In this document: in pieces, positions 55,637 through 64,000 of the stretch
Position numbering within the stretch: the first letter of the stretch is position 1
Layout: each line of letters opens with the position of its first letter
Assembly: GCA_965262665.1 (NCBI GenBank)
Contig: CBDHFR010000003.1
Coordinates: 930,001 to 994,000 of the forward strand
Length of the DNA stretch: 64,000 nucleotides
From: CBDBND01 sp965262665
GTDB taxonomy: Bacteria; Pseudomonadota; Alphaproteobacteria; Rhodospirillales; Rhodospirillaceae
Reading direction: 5' to 3'
The notes under the pieces: generated by a model
The model's input: only the letters and a program-made list of their open reading frames with translations
What the model was told of the DNA's origin: nothing
The model's database searches: none
Translations under genes and position numbers: made by a program

Positions 55637-57796
55637 TTAAAACGATCCGCGCAGACTGAGTTTCAATTCCCGTGTGAACGTCCCTTTACGGAATTCCTCC
55701 AGACGCACGATGCCGCTGCCACGGTTGCCCGCGAATGTCAGGCGGTCCCGTGTGGCGTTGACCCGGAAGACACGGGTGACATCGAACCGGAGGGTCGTAC
55801 TGCCTAATACTCTGGCTTCAATAAATCCGTTGATATCGAAACCTCTTTCGATGCGGTCTACATAATCGACATCAAAGAAAAACAGGAGCGAAGTCACGTT
55901 CCCGCCAAATCCATCGGTTGAAACTCCATAGGACAGGTTGTTCCACGTGGTGTCGTTGCGGAAACTGACGCTCCAGAAACGGTCGAACAACCGGTCGATG
56001 CGCCGCTTTTGACCGGTGAACGCGTCCGTGGTGGAGGTGTCCCGGATCGTGTAGGCCGCGTCGATGGAGCCGCCCGGTAATCCCAACCAGCCCAGTCGCA
56101 ATCCCGTGCTTATTGCGGCGCCCACCTCCCGGGCCGATCCGATGTTGCCGGTCGCGGCCACGGTTCCGTCGTCGACAGGGATCTTGTCGATATGATCTTC
56201 GATGTCGAAATAGTAGAGGCGCAAGGCCCAAACCCCTTGATCCTCTGCCAATCGGCGTTCGAATGTCAGGTCATATTCCCAGGCCTTCTGGGGCACAAAC
56301 GACGGGTTGCCCGCCTTCAGCACATCGGTGGTGTTGTCGTCCGTATTGAAACTGGAGACAAAGTCGGTGAAATCAAGCTGGCTGACGGTGCGCTCAAGCC
56401 GGCCGCGGATTTGTATCAGATCCGTAAAGTCGTAGCGGACGTGGAGCCGCGGCCGCACGAAAAAGAACGAATCGGTCCGGATGTCGCTGCCGCGCTGCCG
56501 CAGCCGCGAATACTCCGTATCAACAGCCCCTTCGATCTGGAGCGCAGCGGATGGCTGCCACGTGTACTTGGTGAAGGTCTCGGCACGCTTTTCGTCAATC
56601 CTGGAGTCCGCAATTTCTTCTGGTCCACTGTTATTCACAATGAACAGTTGAACACGTTGGTCCAATTTGTTGATCGCGCCCTCGGCTTCAAATTCCAGCG
56701 AATGCTTCGGCGACAGAACGAATTTGTAGGATCCTCTGAGGATGAGTTCTTGGCGGTCGGGGGCTTGCAGCTGACGACGGCTGATATCTTCCTCATCAGC
56801 AGGCGATATGAAGGAAAAGGTACGTTCATCCTGTTCGGTCGATTTGTTGAACAGGACCAATGCTTTGAGTGTGTCCCCGCCGGTAAACTGGTGCTCGTAG
56901 TCTCCGCCGATTTCCCAATTGGTGTTGGCAACGTCACGCAGGTTGAAAAACGTACCGGTGAACAGCTCGCTGCCGGGTGACAGCGCGAACTGCAACGATT
57001 GGATAGTCTCCCGTTTGCCTTCGTCGGCAATACGGCCATTGAAATTAAGGTGATCACCGTCTGCAAAGGTGTAACGCAAACTCACCGTGCCAACGAGATC
57101 GGTCCTGTTGGTCTTCTGCTCTTCCACTTCCCGCAAGAACGGGGACTGTCCGGGAAGAGACAGCAGATCGAAGCGGTCGAGAAAGCCATTGCGGGGGGTC
57201 GCCGACAAACCAAGGATATAACCGACGCGCCCCTGTTCTCCGCTGTAGGACAGCTGTGTCCCGGGTTGCACTTGGCCGTCGGAATAGTGGCTGGCGCTGC
57301 CCTCCCACGTCCCAGTCGCCACACTGAGACTTTCTTTGAGGACAATGTTGACGACAATACCTTCCGTGCGCACATCGAGATCCGCCACCGCGCCGCGAAT
57401 GACTTCCACCCGCTCAACCTGGCTGGCCTGAATCCGCCGCAGAGCCGAGGCGATGGTATTGCTCTTGCCCGACAAACGGCGGCCATCGATGAGGATTTGA
57501 TCTCCGGTCGAGCCGAACCCACGCCGTGCTGTTGCCGCTGATGACGATTGGGATTGGGCGTCTTGGAGCAGATCTTGAATGCCGGGTATGCGGTTGAGCA
57601 GGTCTTCTGCGGTTAACGCATTGAAGCCTGAGAAATAGGCTTGGTCATAAACAACCCGGGAGTCTTCGTTTTGAACGGGGGACTCATCACCTGAAGCCAC
57701 AGCCTGGGTAAGGACAGGTTCCGCGAGAAGCAGGGTCAGACTAATTACCAGGCCGTGACAAAATGGACATCCCGCTGGATTGAACGGTGGCATCAT
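55637..57796 (-). CDS. TonB-dependent outer-membrane receptor
   Basis: 719 residues. A signal region, then a plug domain (AEDLLNRIPGIQDLL, FGSTGDQILIDGRRLSG, VERVEVIRGAVADLDV) and a long beta-barrel with alternating strands, ending in the outer-membrane C-terminal Phe (LKLSLRGSF). No TonB-box sequence could be picked with certainty. The ligand is unknown; nearby catabolic genes suggest an organic compound rather than iron, but this is inference. It is intact, and divergent from the hcrB-like gene across a 306-base gap. Confidence 0.87.
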   Translation of the reverse strand: MMPPFNPAGCPFCHGLVISLTLLLAEPVLTQAVASGDESPVQNEDSRVVYDQAYFSGFNALTAEDLLNRIPGIQDLLQDAQSQSSSAATARRGFGSTGDQILIDGRRLSGKSNTIASALRRIQASQVERVEVIRGAVADLDVRTEGIVVNIVLKESLSVATGTWEGSASHYSDGQVQPGTQLSYSGEQGRVGYILGLSATPRNGFLDRFDLLSLPGQSPFLREVEEQKTNRTDLVGTVSLRYTFADGDHLNFNGRIADEGKRETIQSLQFALSPGSELFTGTFFNLRDVANTNWEIGGDYEHQFTGGDTLKALVLFNKSTEQDERTFSFISPADEEDISRRQLQAPDRQELILRGSYKFVLSPKHSLEFEAEGAINKLDQRVQLFIVNNSGPEEIADSRIDEKRAETFTKYTWQPSAALQIEGAVDTEYSRLRQRGSDIRTDSFFFVRPRLHVRYDFTDLIQIRGRLERTVSQLDFTDFVSSFNTDDNTTDVLKAGNPSFVPQKAWEYDLTFERRLAEDQGVWALRLYYFDIEDHIDKIPVDDGTVAATGNIGSAREVGAAISTGLRLGWLGLPGGSIDAAYTIRDTSTTDAFTGQKRRIDRLFDRFWSVSFRNDTTWNNLSYGVSTDGFGGNVTSLLFFFDVDYVDRIERGFDINGFIEARVLGSTTLRFDVTRVFRVNATRDRLTFAGNRGSGIVRLEEFRKGTFTRELKLSLRGSF

Positions 57797-58102
57797 CTCA
57801 ATTCTGCGCCCCTGCCACGAGGAACGCCAAAGTGCGGGTCAAGAAAATTGCCAAGGAAAATGATCTTTTGTTCATAGTCTTGCCGCCAAATGCGTTGTTC
57901 TCATCGCAGAGTATAAGTCGTGACAAAGGATGTGTATTGACTATTAAAGGCGGGCAACACTTTTAGGAAGAGCGACCAACATGGTGCTCATTCAAAATGA
58001 ACGCGGTGGAAATCTCTAACTAATTCCATGTGAATTGCATTTATATGTGAAGACTCTGCTTGTATCCTCAATCAAAATTGCATGTGAATTTGGAGAAATC
58101 GG
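57797..58102. promoter_or_regulatory. Divergent intergenic region with ATGTGAA repeats
   Basis: This gap separates the TonB receptor and hcrB-like genes. CATGTGAATT occurs at 58027-58036 and 58081-58090 with a partial copy (ATGTGAA) at 58045-58051; AATTGCAT occurs at 58033-58040 and 58076-58083. The second full copy sits just before the TTG start. They could be an operator, but no known regulator site was recognised. The region is AT-rich and otherwise featureless. Confidence 0.4.
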
Positions 58103-58809
58103 TTGCTCCTGCCCGCGCATGAGTTCTGCAAACCTGCATCACTCAAAGAAAGTTTGAGTGTGCTTGGCAAGAACCCCGGCACATCAAAAGTGTTGGGCGG
58201 CGGGACGGACGTTGTATTCAATATGCGGTGTCACCTCATGACACCGGACCTTGTGCTCAGCATAAAAGATTTAGACGAACTGAAAACCGTTGAACAAACA
58301 TCTAACGGTGGTTTGCGCCTCGGATCGGCGTGCCGGTTGACCGATCTTCTGGCCCGTGAAGATATCAAGCAGCAATTTCCGAGTTTTTGGGACGCCATGT
58401 ATGCAGTCGCGTCCCGCCATGTGCGCAACATAGCTACCCTTGGCGGCAATATCCTCTTGGAAACCCGCTGTTGGTACACAAATCAGTCGGAAGGGTGGCG
58501 GACATCGCAGGCGCCCTGTTTCAAAACCGGTGGCGACGTTTGCCATGTGCTTAAGGCGTCCGACATTTGTGTGGCCATTAACAATGCCGATACCCCGCCA
58601 GCCCTCATCGTTTTGGGAGCAACCGTTACCCTAGAAAGTGAAGAAGGACAGCGCGAGGTGCCCCTATCGCAGTTCTATAATCCTGACGGTATCAACCACA
58701 CGGTCAGACGAGCCGATGAAATTCTGACCCACGTCACAATTCCACCTTGCACAGACCACACCGTTTTCATCAAACAGACACCACGGAAAGGAATTGATTT
58801 TTCCTACGC

Positions 58810-59962
58810 TAGTGGATTGACCGGAACGAAAGAGTCCGCTTTGGGATTCCGTATTGTGCGGTGTCATGCGAGTCTGTGCGATGCGTACCGGCATCCATTT
58901 TACTGTCACGTCTGGCGACCGTCAGCGATTGCAAGCGATCGTCGCGGACCCGAAGAGCGCGCAGAAACACCTCTGGCGGGCGCGGATCATCCTGAAGACC
59001 GACGCGGGGCTCGGCACTTCGGCGATCATGCGCGCGACCGGCAAGTCCAAGACCTGCGTGTGGCGCTGGCAGGAGCGGTTCATGCACGAGGGTGTCAACG
59101 GCTTGCTTCGCGACAAGTCCCGTCCGCCTGGCAAAGCGCCGATCCCGCCGGAGCGCGTCGCCGAGATCGTCCGCCTGACCCAGCAAGCGCCGCCGCACGA
59201 GGCGACCCACTGGACGCTGCGCGCGATGGCGAAGGTTGCTGGCGTCGCGGCGGCGGCGGTCCAGGCGATCTGGAAGGCCCATGGCCTCAGCCCGCACCGC
59301 TGGCGGCACTTCAAGCTCTCCAATGATCCCGCCTTTGCCGAGAAGCTCACGGATATCGTCGGCTTGTATGTCGACCCGCCGGCCCATGCCGTGGTGCTGT
59401 CGGTTGATGAGAAGTCGCAGATCCAGGCTCTCGACCGCACCCAACCCGGCCTGCCGATGAAGAAGGGCCGCGCCGGTACGATGACCTATGATTACAAACG
59501 GCATGGCACGACGACGCTGTTCGCCGCGCTCAACGTGCTGGACGGTACGGTCATCGCACAGAACATGCAGCGCCACCGCCATCAGGAGTTCATCCGCTTC
59601 CTCAACCGCATCGAGCGCGAGGTGCCGACGGACAAGGCCGTCCACGTCATCCTCGACAACTACGCTGCGCACAAGAAGGACAAGGTCCGCGCCTGGCTCG
59701 CCCGCCATCCACGCTGGACCTTCCACTTCACGCCGACCTCGTGCTCGTGGCTCAATGCCGTCGAGGGCTTCTTCGCCAAACTCACGCGGCGCGGGCTCAA
59801 GTGTGGCGTCTTCCAATCCGTCGTCGACCTTCAGGCCGCCATCAACCGCTTTGTCCGCGAATACAATGACGCAAACCCAAAACCCTTGATCTGGAAAGCC
59901 GACCCCGATCATATCATCGCCGCACGAAACAGAGGGTTCCAAACGTTGGAATCAATCCACTA
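58810..59962 (+). mobile_element. IS630-family element, type gamma
   Basis: About 1153 bases from TA at 58810-58811 to TA at 59961-59962. Left end GTGGATTGACC; right end, reversed, GTGGATTGATT. One transposase gene. It interrupts the hcrB-like gene. Its right-hand TA also forms the left TA of beta copy B. Confidence 0.82.
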
Positions 59963-59963
59963 G
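58866..59963 (+). CDS. IS630-family transposase (gamma), intact
   Basis: About 365 residues in one frame. The N-terminal helix-turn-helix region has TSAIMRATGKSKTCVWRWQERF; the DDE catalytic domain has VVLSVDEKSQIQALDRTQPG, VHVILDNYAAHKK and TSCSWLNAVEGFFAKLTRRG. ATG at 58866 or 58881 is the start. The TAG stop is completed by the target-site TA. No lesion was seen, so this copy may be active. Confidence 0.87.
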   Translation: MRVCAMRTGIHFTVTSGDRQRLQAIVADPKSAQKHLWRARIILKTDAGLGTSAIMRATGKSKTCVWRWQERFMHEGVNGLLRDKSRPPGKAPIPPERVAEIVRLTQQAPPHEATHWTLRAMAKVAGVAAAAVQAIWKAHGLSPHRWRHFKLSNDPAFAEKLTDIVGLYVDPPAHAVVLSVDEKSQIQALDRTQPGLPMKKGRAGTMTYDYKRHGTTTLFAALNVLDGTVIAQNMQRHRHQEFIRFLNRIEREVPTDKAVHVILDNYAAHKKDKVRAWLARHPRWTFHFTPTSCSWLNAVEGFFAKLTRRGLKCGVFQSVVDLQAAINRFVREYNDANPKPLIWKADPDHIIAARNRGFQTLESIH

Positions 59964-61023
59964 AGCGTTTCCGAGGTTGAATGAATCAATATTTTGTTGT
60001 CATGGTCTTGGCGGACTGATTCGATAGCCGCTTTGGCGGGGGCATCGTGGCTGTATCGGAAGACCTGCGTATTCGTTTGGCGAGGAAAGTGGCGTCGGGC
60101 ATGTCGCGCCGTCAGGCGGCAGCCCTTTTTGAGGTGAGCGCAAGCTCGGCGGTGCGGGATGGCGGGCGATATGAAGACGAGGGGACTGTCGCGGTCAAGC
60201 CACGGCCGTCGCGCCAGCGCCGTCTTGATCCTTGACGGCGAGGATATCCTGCGCTGGATTAAGGAGACGCCAGACCCGACACTGCAAGAGCTGTCTGAGC
60301 GTCTGGACGAAGTTCACCAAGTGATTGCGCCGACTTCGACGATTAATGACTGGTTCCGCGCGCGCAAGATCAGCTTTAAAAAAACCGCCCACGCCAGTGA
60401 ACAGGAACGCGCGGATGGGCAGGCAGCACGCGTGGTTTGGCGCCAACGTCAGGCCCGGCTCCCGGCCCATCCCGAGCGGGTCGGCAGGATCGTGTTCCTT
60501 GACGAAACAAGTATCAATACCAAAATGGCGCGCCTGCGGGGGCGCTGTCCCAGCGGCCAGCGGATGGTTGCCGCCATTCCCCATGGTCATTGGAAAACCA
60601 TGACCTTCATTGCCGGATTGCGCGGTGACGGCCTGACCGCGCCCTGGGTGCCCTGATTTGATCGAGGGCGCCATGGACGGTGATGCATTCGAGCAGTACA
60701 TCAAAACGCAACGCGCCCCGACCCTTCAAAAAGGCGCTGTTGTTGTCCCCGGCAATCTGCCGGCCGACAAACGCGACGGTGCCAGGCGGGCGGTTGAAAA
60801 GCGGGGCGCATGGCTTTTGTTCCTGCCGCCCTATGCGCCGGACTTCAACCCGATCGAGCTCGCATTTTCAAAGTTCAAAGCTCACATGAAGCGCTTAAAA
60901 CCCCGCACCATCGATGATCTGTGGAAAGCCGCCGGTAACGTCTGCGGCCTCTTCAATCACGAGCACTGCAGGAACTTCTTGGTTGCCGATGGCTATGCGT
61001 CAGAATAAATCGGAAATACTCTA
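59961..61023 (+). mobile_element. IS630-family element, type beta, copy B
   Basis: 1063 bases between TA at 59961-59962 and 61022-61023, with the TAGAGCGTTTCCG-type inverted ends. It lies directly between the gamma and delta elements, sharing one TA with each. Confidence 0.9.
60047..61008 (+). pseudogene. IS630-family transposase in three frames (beta copy B)
   Basis: GTG at 60047 with GGGGG upstream. It has the same three-segment, successive +1 organisation as copies A and C, including the CCC-TGA junction near 60653-60658. It shares the Asp-Gly-Gly variant in SSAVRDGGRYE with copy A, whereas copy C reads RYVRRYE. Confidence 0.75.
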
Positions 61024-62071
61024 GAGCAGATTCAATTTAGTCCCGATCATATCCGGCGGCGGCGAAGTAGTTTTCGCATTCGGTTGAGGTGAAGGCGTCG
61101 ATGGCGTCGGCAATGGCGTCCCACAGGTCGTCGACGGTTCTGGCGGCGGCCTTTCTCAGGAGCGCCTTGAGTTTGGCGAAGGCCATCTCGATCGGGTTGC
61201 AGTCGGGACTGTAGGGCGGCAGATACAGCAGGGTTGCGCCGGCGGCTTCGATGGCCTGGCGGATGCCAGCGACCTTGTGGGCGGGCAGGTTGGCCATGAC
61301 GACGCTGTCTCCGGGGTCGAGTTCGGGTACCAGGACCTGTTCCACATAGGCCTTGAAGGCAGCCCCATGCATCGGCCCGTCGAGGAGCATCGGGGCCGCC
61401 AGGCCGGAGAGGCGCAAGCCGGCGGTCAACGTGGTGGTCTTCCAATGGCCATGGGGTATGGCGGCCCGGCACCGTTCGCCTTTGCGCGACCATCCCCGCA
61501 GCCGCGCCATCTTCATCGACGCGCCGGTCTGGTCGATGAAGATCAGCCGTTCCGGAGCGAGCCCTGCCTGGCCTTCGAACCAGAGCCGGCGCCGCGCGAG
61601 CACGTCCGGGCGCCGCCGCTCCGCTGCATGGCCGGTCTTTTTTGTGCGTCAGCCCGCGCTTGGCGAAGAAGTGCCAGACCGTCGACGGGCATACCCGAAC
61701 CCCGTGCGACGCCGCCAGCTTCTCGCCAATCTCGGCCAGCGTCATAGCCTTGGTCTGCGCCACCAGAGCCAGGATAAAGGCCTCATGCGCATCCAGCTTC
61801 GAGCCCGGCGGTTGGCCCTGGCGGTCGGGCTCGATCGAGCCCGTCTCGCGCCAGCGCCGGCGCCAGTGGCTCGCCGTCGCTGGCGCGACACGAAAACGCG
61901 CCGCGGCCCCCCGTGCAGACAGACCCCCAGTGACCGCCTCGACGACCCGCCGGCGAAGATCATTCCCGTAACAATGCCCCATGTCTGACACCAAATCGCC
62001 TCGGGATATAGAATCATGGAGTGGGACGCTTGGGAATCCCCTTCGATTCACAATTCAGTCAAACCGCTCTA
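61022..62071 (-). mobile_element. IS630-family element, type delta
   Basis: About 1050 bases between TA at 61022-61023 and 62070-62071. Ends: TAGAGCAGATTCAAT and, reversed, TAGAGCGGTTTGACT. Host sequence (GCATCTCAGC) resumes immediately after. The transposase is on the minus strand. Confidence 0.82.
61037..61982 (-). pseudogene. IS630-family transposase (delta), frame change at A-run
   Basis: ATG at 61982 starts MGHCYGNDLRRRVVEAV with a helix-turn-helix domain to RGLTHKK. At a six-A run (about 61637-61642) the frame changes by +1 and continues as TGHAAERRRPDVL with the DDE domain (LIFIDQTGASMKMARLRG, VMANLPAHK, LPPYSPDCNPIEMAFAK). It is either programmed slippage on A6 or a one-base insertion. 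Confidence 0.78.
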
Positions 62072-62653
62072 GCATCTCAGCACGAGCCGGAGGAACCGGA
62101 ACGGATGCGACAGATGTGCAGCTTGTGCTCGGATCCATCAGCACGCATCCCATTCAACTGAACCAAGCGTGCACCATCGTTCAAAATGAAGGGCTAGGCG
62201 ACAACGCCATCGAAGACGCTGTGGCCAGCGTGCGCGATGAGTTGGGACCGCTGACCAACCTGTATTGCCCGGCGTCTTATAAACGGGACATTGCCGACGC
62301 CTTGGTGCGCAAAGCGCTGCTCCGTATTCGGGACCTTTAGCCTATGCGCCGGCAATTCATACGTTTGACCGTCAACGGCGACCCTTACGAGGTCCCCGTT
62401 TCCAATCGCCAAACGCTGTTGGATGTCATTCGAGAGTAGATCGGGCTGAAGGGCACCAAAGAAGGGTGCACCACCGGGTCCTGCGGTGTGTGCACGGTCA
62501 ACAATGCGGCGGGAGCCAAGGCGCCCGGACGGAATGACACGTCGGCGGCGATGATCAAAGTGGCGGTGGACGGAATCGTCACGGTGTTCACCGGCATTCC
62601 CGACATGGGACAGGGCTCGCACACCGTCATGGGCATGATTGCCGCGGAGGTGC

Positions 62654-63716
62654 TAGAGCGTTTCCGCGGTTGAATGAATCAATATTTTGTTGTCATGGTC
62701 TTGGCGGACTGATTCGATAGCCGCTTTGGCGGGGGCATCGTGGCTGTATCGGAAGACCTGCGTATTCGTTTGGCGAGGAAAGTGGCGTCGGGCATGTCGC
62801 GCCGTCAGGCGGCAGCCCTTTTTGAGGTGAGCGCAAGCTCGGCGGTGCGGTATGTCAGGCGATATGAAGACGAGGGGACTGTCGCGGTCAAACCACGGCC
62901 GTCGCGCCAGCGCCGTCTTGATCCTTGACGGCGAGGATATCCTGCGCTGGATTAAGGAGACGCCAGACCCGACACTGCAAGAGCTGTCTGAGCGTTTGGA
63001 CGAAGTTCACCAAGTGATTGCGCCGACTTCGACGATTAATGACTGGTTCCGCGCGCGCAAGATCAGCTTTAAAAAAACCGCCCACGCCAGTGAACAGGAA
63101 CGCGCGGATGGGCAGGCAGCACGCGTGGTTTGGCGCCAACGTCAGGCCCGGCTCCCGGCCCATCCCGAGCGGGTCGGCAGGATCGTGTTCCTTGACGAAA
63201 CAAGTATCAATACCAAAATGGCGCGCCTGCGGGGGCGCTGTCCCAGCGGCCAGCGGATGGTTGCCGCCATTCCCCATGGTCATTGGAAAACCATGACCTT
63301 CATTGCCGGATTGCGCGGTGACGGCCTGACCGCGCCCTGGGTGCCCTGATTTGATCGAGGGCGCCATGGACGGTGATGCATTCGAGCAGTACATCAAAAC
63401 GCAACGCGCCCCGACCCTTCAAAAAGGCGCTGTTGTTGTCCCCGGCAATCTGCCGGCCGACAAACGCGACGGTGCCAGGCGGGCGGTTGAAAAGCGGGGC
63501 GCATGGCTTTTGTTCCTGCCGCCCTATGCGCCGGACTTCAACCCGATCGAGCTCGCATTTTCAAAGTTCAAAGCTCACATGAAGCGCTTAAAACCCCGCA
63601 CCATCGATGATCTGTGGAAAGCCGCCGGTAACGTCTGCGGCCTCTTCAATCACGAGCACTGCAGGAACTTCTTGGTTGCTGACGGCTATGCGTCAGAATA
63701 AATCGGAAATGCTCTA
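62654..63716 (+). mobile_element. IS630-family element, type beta, copy C
   Basis: 1063 bases between TA at 62654-62655 and 63715-63716; ends TAGAGCGTTTCCG and CGGAAATGCTCTA. Inserted in the large-subunit remnant. Confidence 0.9.
62740..63701 (+). pseudogene. IS630-family transposase in three frames (beta copy C)
   Basis: Same three-frame structure as copies A and B. It retains RYVRRYEDEG at the end of the helix-turn-helix part, which looks like the ancestral sequence; copies A and B have a Gly-rich replacement there. Confidence 0.75.
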
Positions 63717-64000
63717 GGCATTACCGCAGAAAACATCCGCATCGTCGGCGGGGATTCACAGATCGCACCTTACGACAGGGGCGCGTTCTCTCAACGGGGA
63801 ACATTCACCACCGGCAATGCGGTCCAAGCCGCCGCCGAAGACGCGCGCGTACAACTGCCAACGAAGGCAGCCGAGCTTCTTGAGACGGACGCTGACACAT
63901 TGGTATTCACCAACCGCCAAGTCTACCCGAGTGGGGCGCCAGATCGCGCCATTTTGCTGGTCGATGTCATCGACGAGACGTCGAATAAGAAAGAAGGCCG

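Larger units (their letters stand above)
58103..62340 (+). pseudogene. 4-hydroxybenzoyl-CoA reductase beta-like FAD/[4Fe-4S] subunit, split by three IS630 elements
   Basis: TTG at 58103 with TGGAG upstream begins a FAD-binding subunit of the molybdenum hydroxylase family: LGGGTDVVFNMR and RHVRNIATLGGNILL. Four cysteines at residues 123, 139, 147 and 156 (RCWY, APCF, DVCH, DICV) match the extra [4Fe-4S] insertion typical of 4-hydroxybenzoyl-CoA reductase beta rather than CoxM. At GIDFSYA the gene is cut by IS elements from 58810 to 62071. After removal the frame resumes at SISARAGG and runs to VRKALLRIRDL, stop 62340. The host frame is otherwise intact. Confidence 0.75.
62344..64000 (+). pseudogene. 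Fused remnant of HcrC-like and HcrA/CoxL-like subunits, IS-interrupted
   Basis: ATG at 62344 begins a [2Fe-2S] small subunit (IRLTVNGDPYEVPVSNRQTLL). TAG at 62437-62439 interrupts it before GLKGTKEGCTTGSCGVCTV. Shortly after, the sequence jumps in frame to the molybdopterin-binding large subunit (AAMIKVAVDGIVTVFTGIPD, MGQGSH), implying an internal deletion that removed the rest of the small and the first part of the large subunit. IS beta copy C interrupts it at 62654. The frame rejoins exactly as EVL-GITAENIRIVGGD and is open to the window edge. Confidence 0.75.

Noticed and set aside
1..64000. CRISPR array, tRNA or rRNA genes
   Set aside because: I looked through the intergenic stretches and found no regularly spaced repeats, no cloverleaf-like sequence with GGTTCRA-type arm and no rRNA-like sequence.

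Overview
This window looks like chromosomal DNA of an alphaproteobacterium, probably of the Rhodospirillales type. The evidence is a minus-strand TCA-cycle block in the order zapE, mdh, sucC, sucD, sucA, sucB, lpd, an adjacent sdhC-sdhD-sdhA-sdhB operon, moderately GC-rich codon use and several Tat-type (RR) leaders. No rRNA, tRNA or CRISPR array was seen.

Layout. 1-4.1 kb: the end of a sodium:solute symporter, a stand-alone receiver-domain regulator, and coxG/coxS/coxM-like genes with no large molybdenum subunit beside them. 4.2-16.7 kb: a plus-strand catabolic/transport stretch holding a DUF1499 membrane protein, two tandem alpha/beta-hydrolase-fold proteins, a metallo-beta-lactamase-fold protein, a gamma-glutamyltransferase-family enzyme, a DUF3179 protein, three family-5 solute-binding proteins (one on the minus strand) and an MFS transporter. 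16.7-17.9 kb: the 5' piece of a membrane methyltransferase-like gene abutting a truncated IS630-type element. 18-43 kb: the TCA-cycle block. It is interrupted between sucD and sucA by about 7.6 kb of accessory genes, including an IS5-type insertion, and chaN-like, DHH, P-loop and paiB-like genes sit between its units. 43-51 kb: three tandem paralogous secreted proteins, all broken, then a methyltransferase and a broken sugar-type symporter truncated by a second IS630 copy, followed by the 3' piece of the membrane methyltransferase-like gene. 51-58 kb: DUF1838, DUF1330, a fused E1 alpha-beta 2-oxoacid dehydrogenase, a free-standing lipoyl domain, a second DUF1330 protein and a TonB-dependent receptor. 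58-64 kb: a wrecked 4-hydroxybenzoyl-CoA reductase/xanthine dehydrogenase-type operon carrying four IS630-family insertions.

The core metabolic genes work together as the oxidative half of the TCA cycle: 2-oxoglutarate dehydrogenase (SucA, SucB, Lpd), succinyl-CoA ligase (SucCD), succinate dehydrogenase (SdhCDAB) and malate dehydrogenase. All of these are intact. The accessory genes are different: around fifteen are broken by in-frame stops, one-base frameshifts, deletions or IS elements. This suggests relaxed selection and IS expansion, as in a lineage in genome decay. Several frameshifts lie in homopolymer runs and could be sequencing errors, but the nonsense codons and clean IS insertions cannot be explained that way.

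The most striking structural observation is that two inverted copies of one IS630-type element bound the 17-50.9 kb segment. The apparent N-terminal and C-terminal parts of a single membrane methyltransferase gene lie just outside them.
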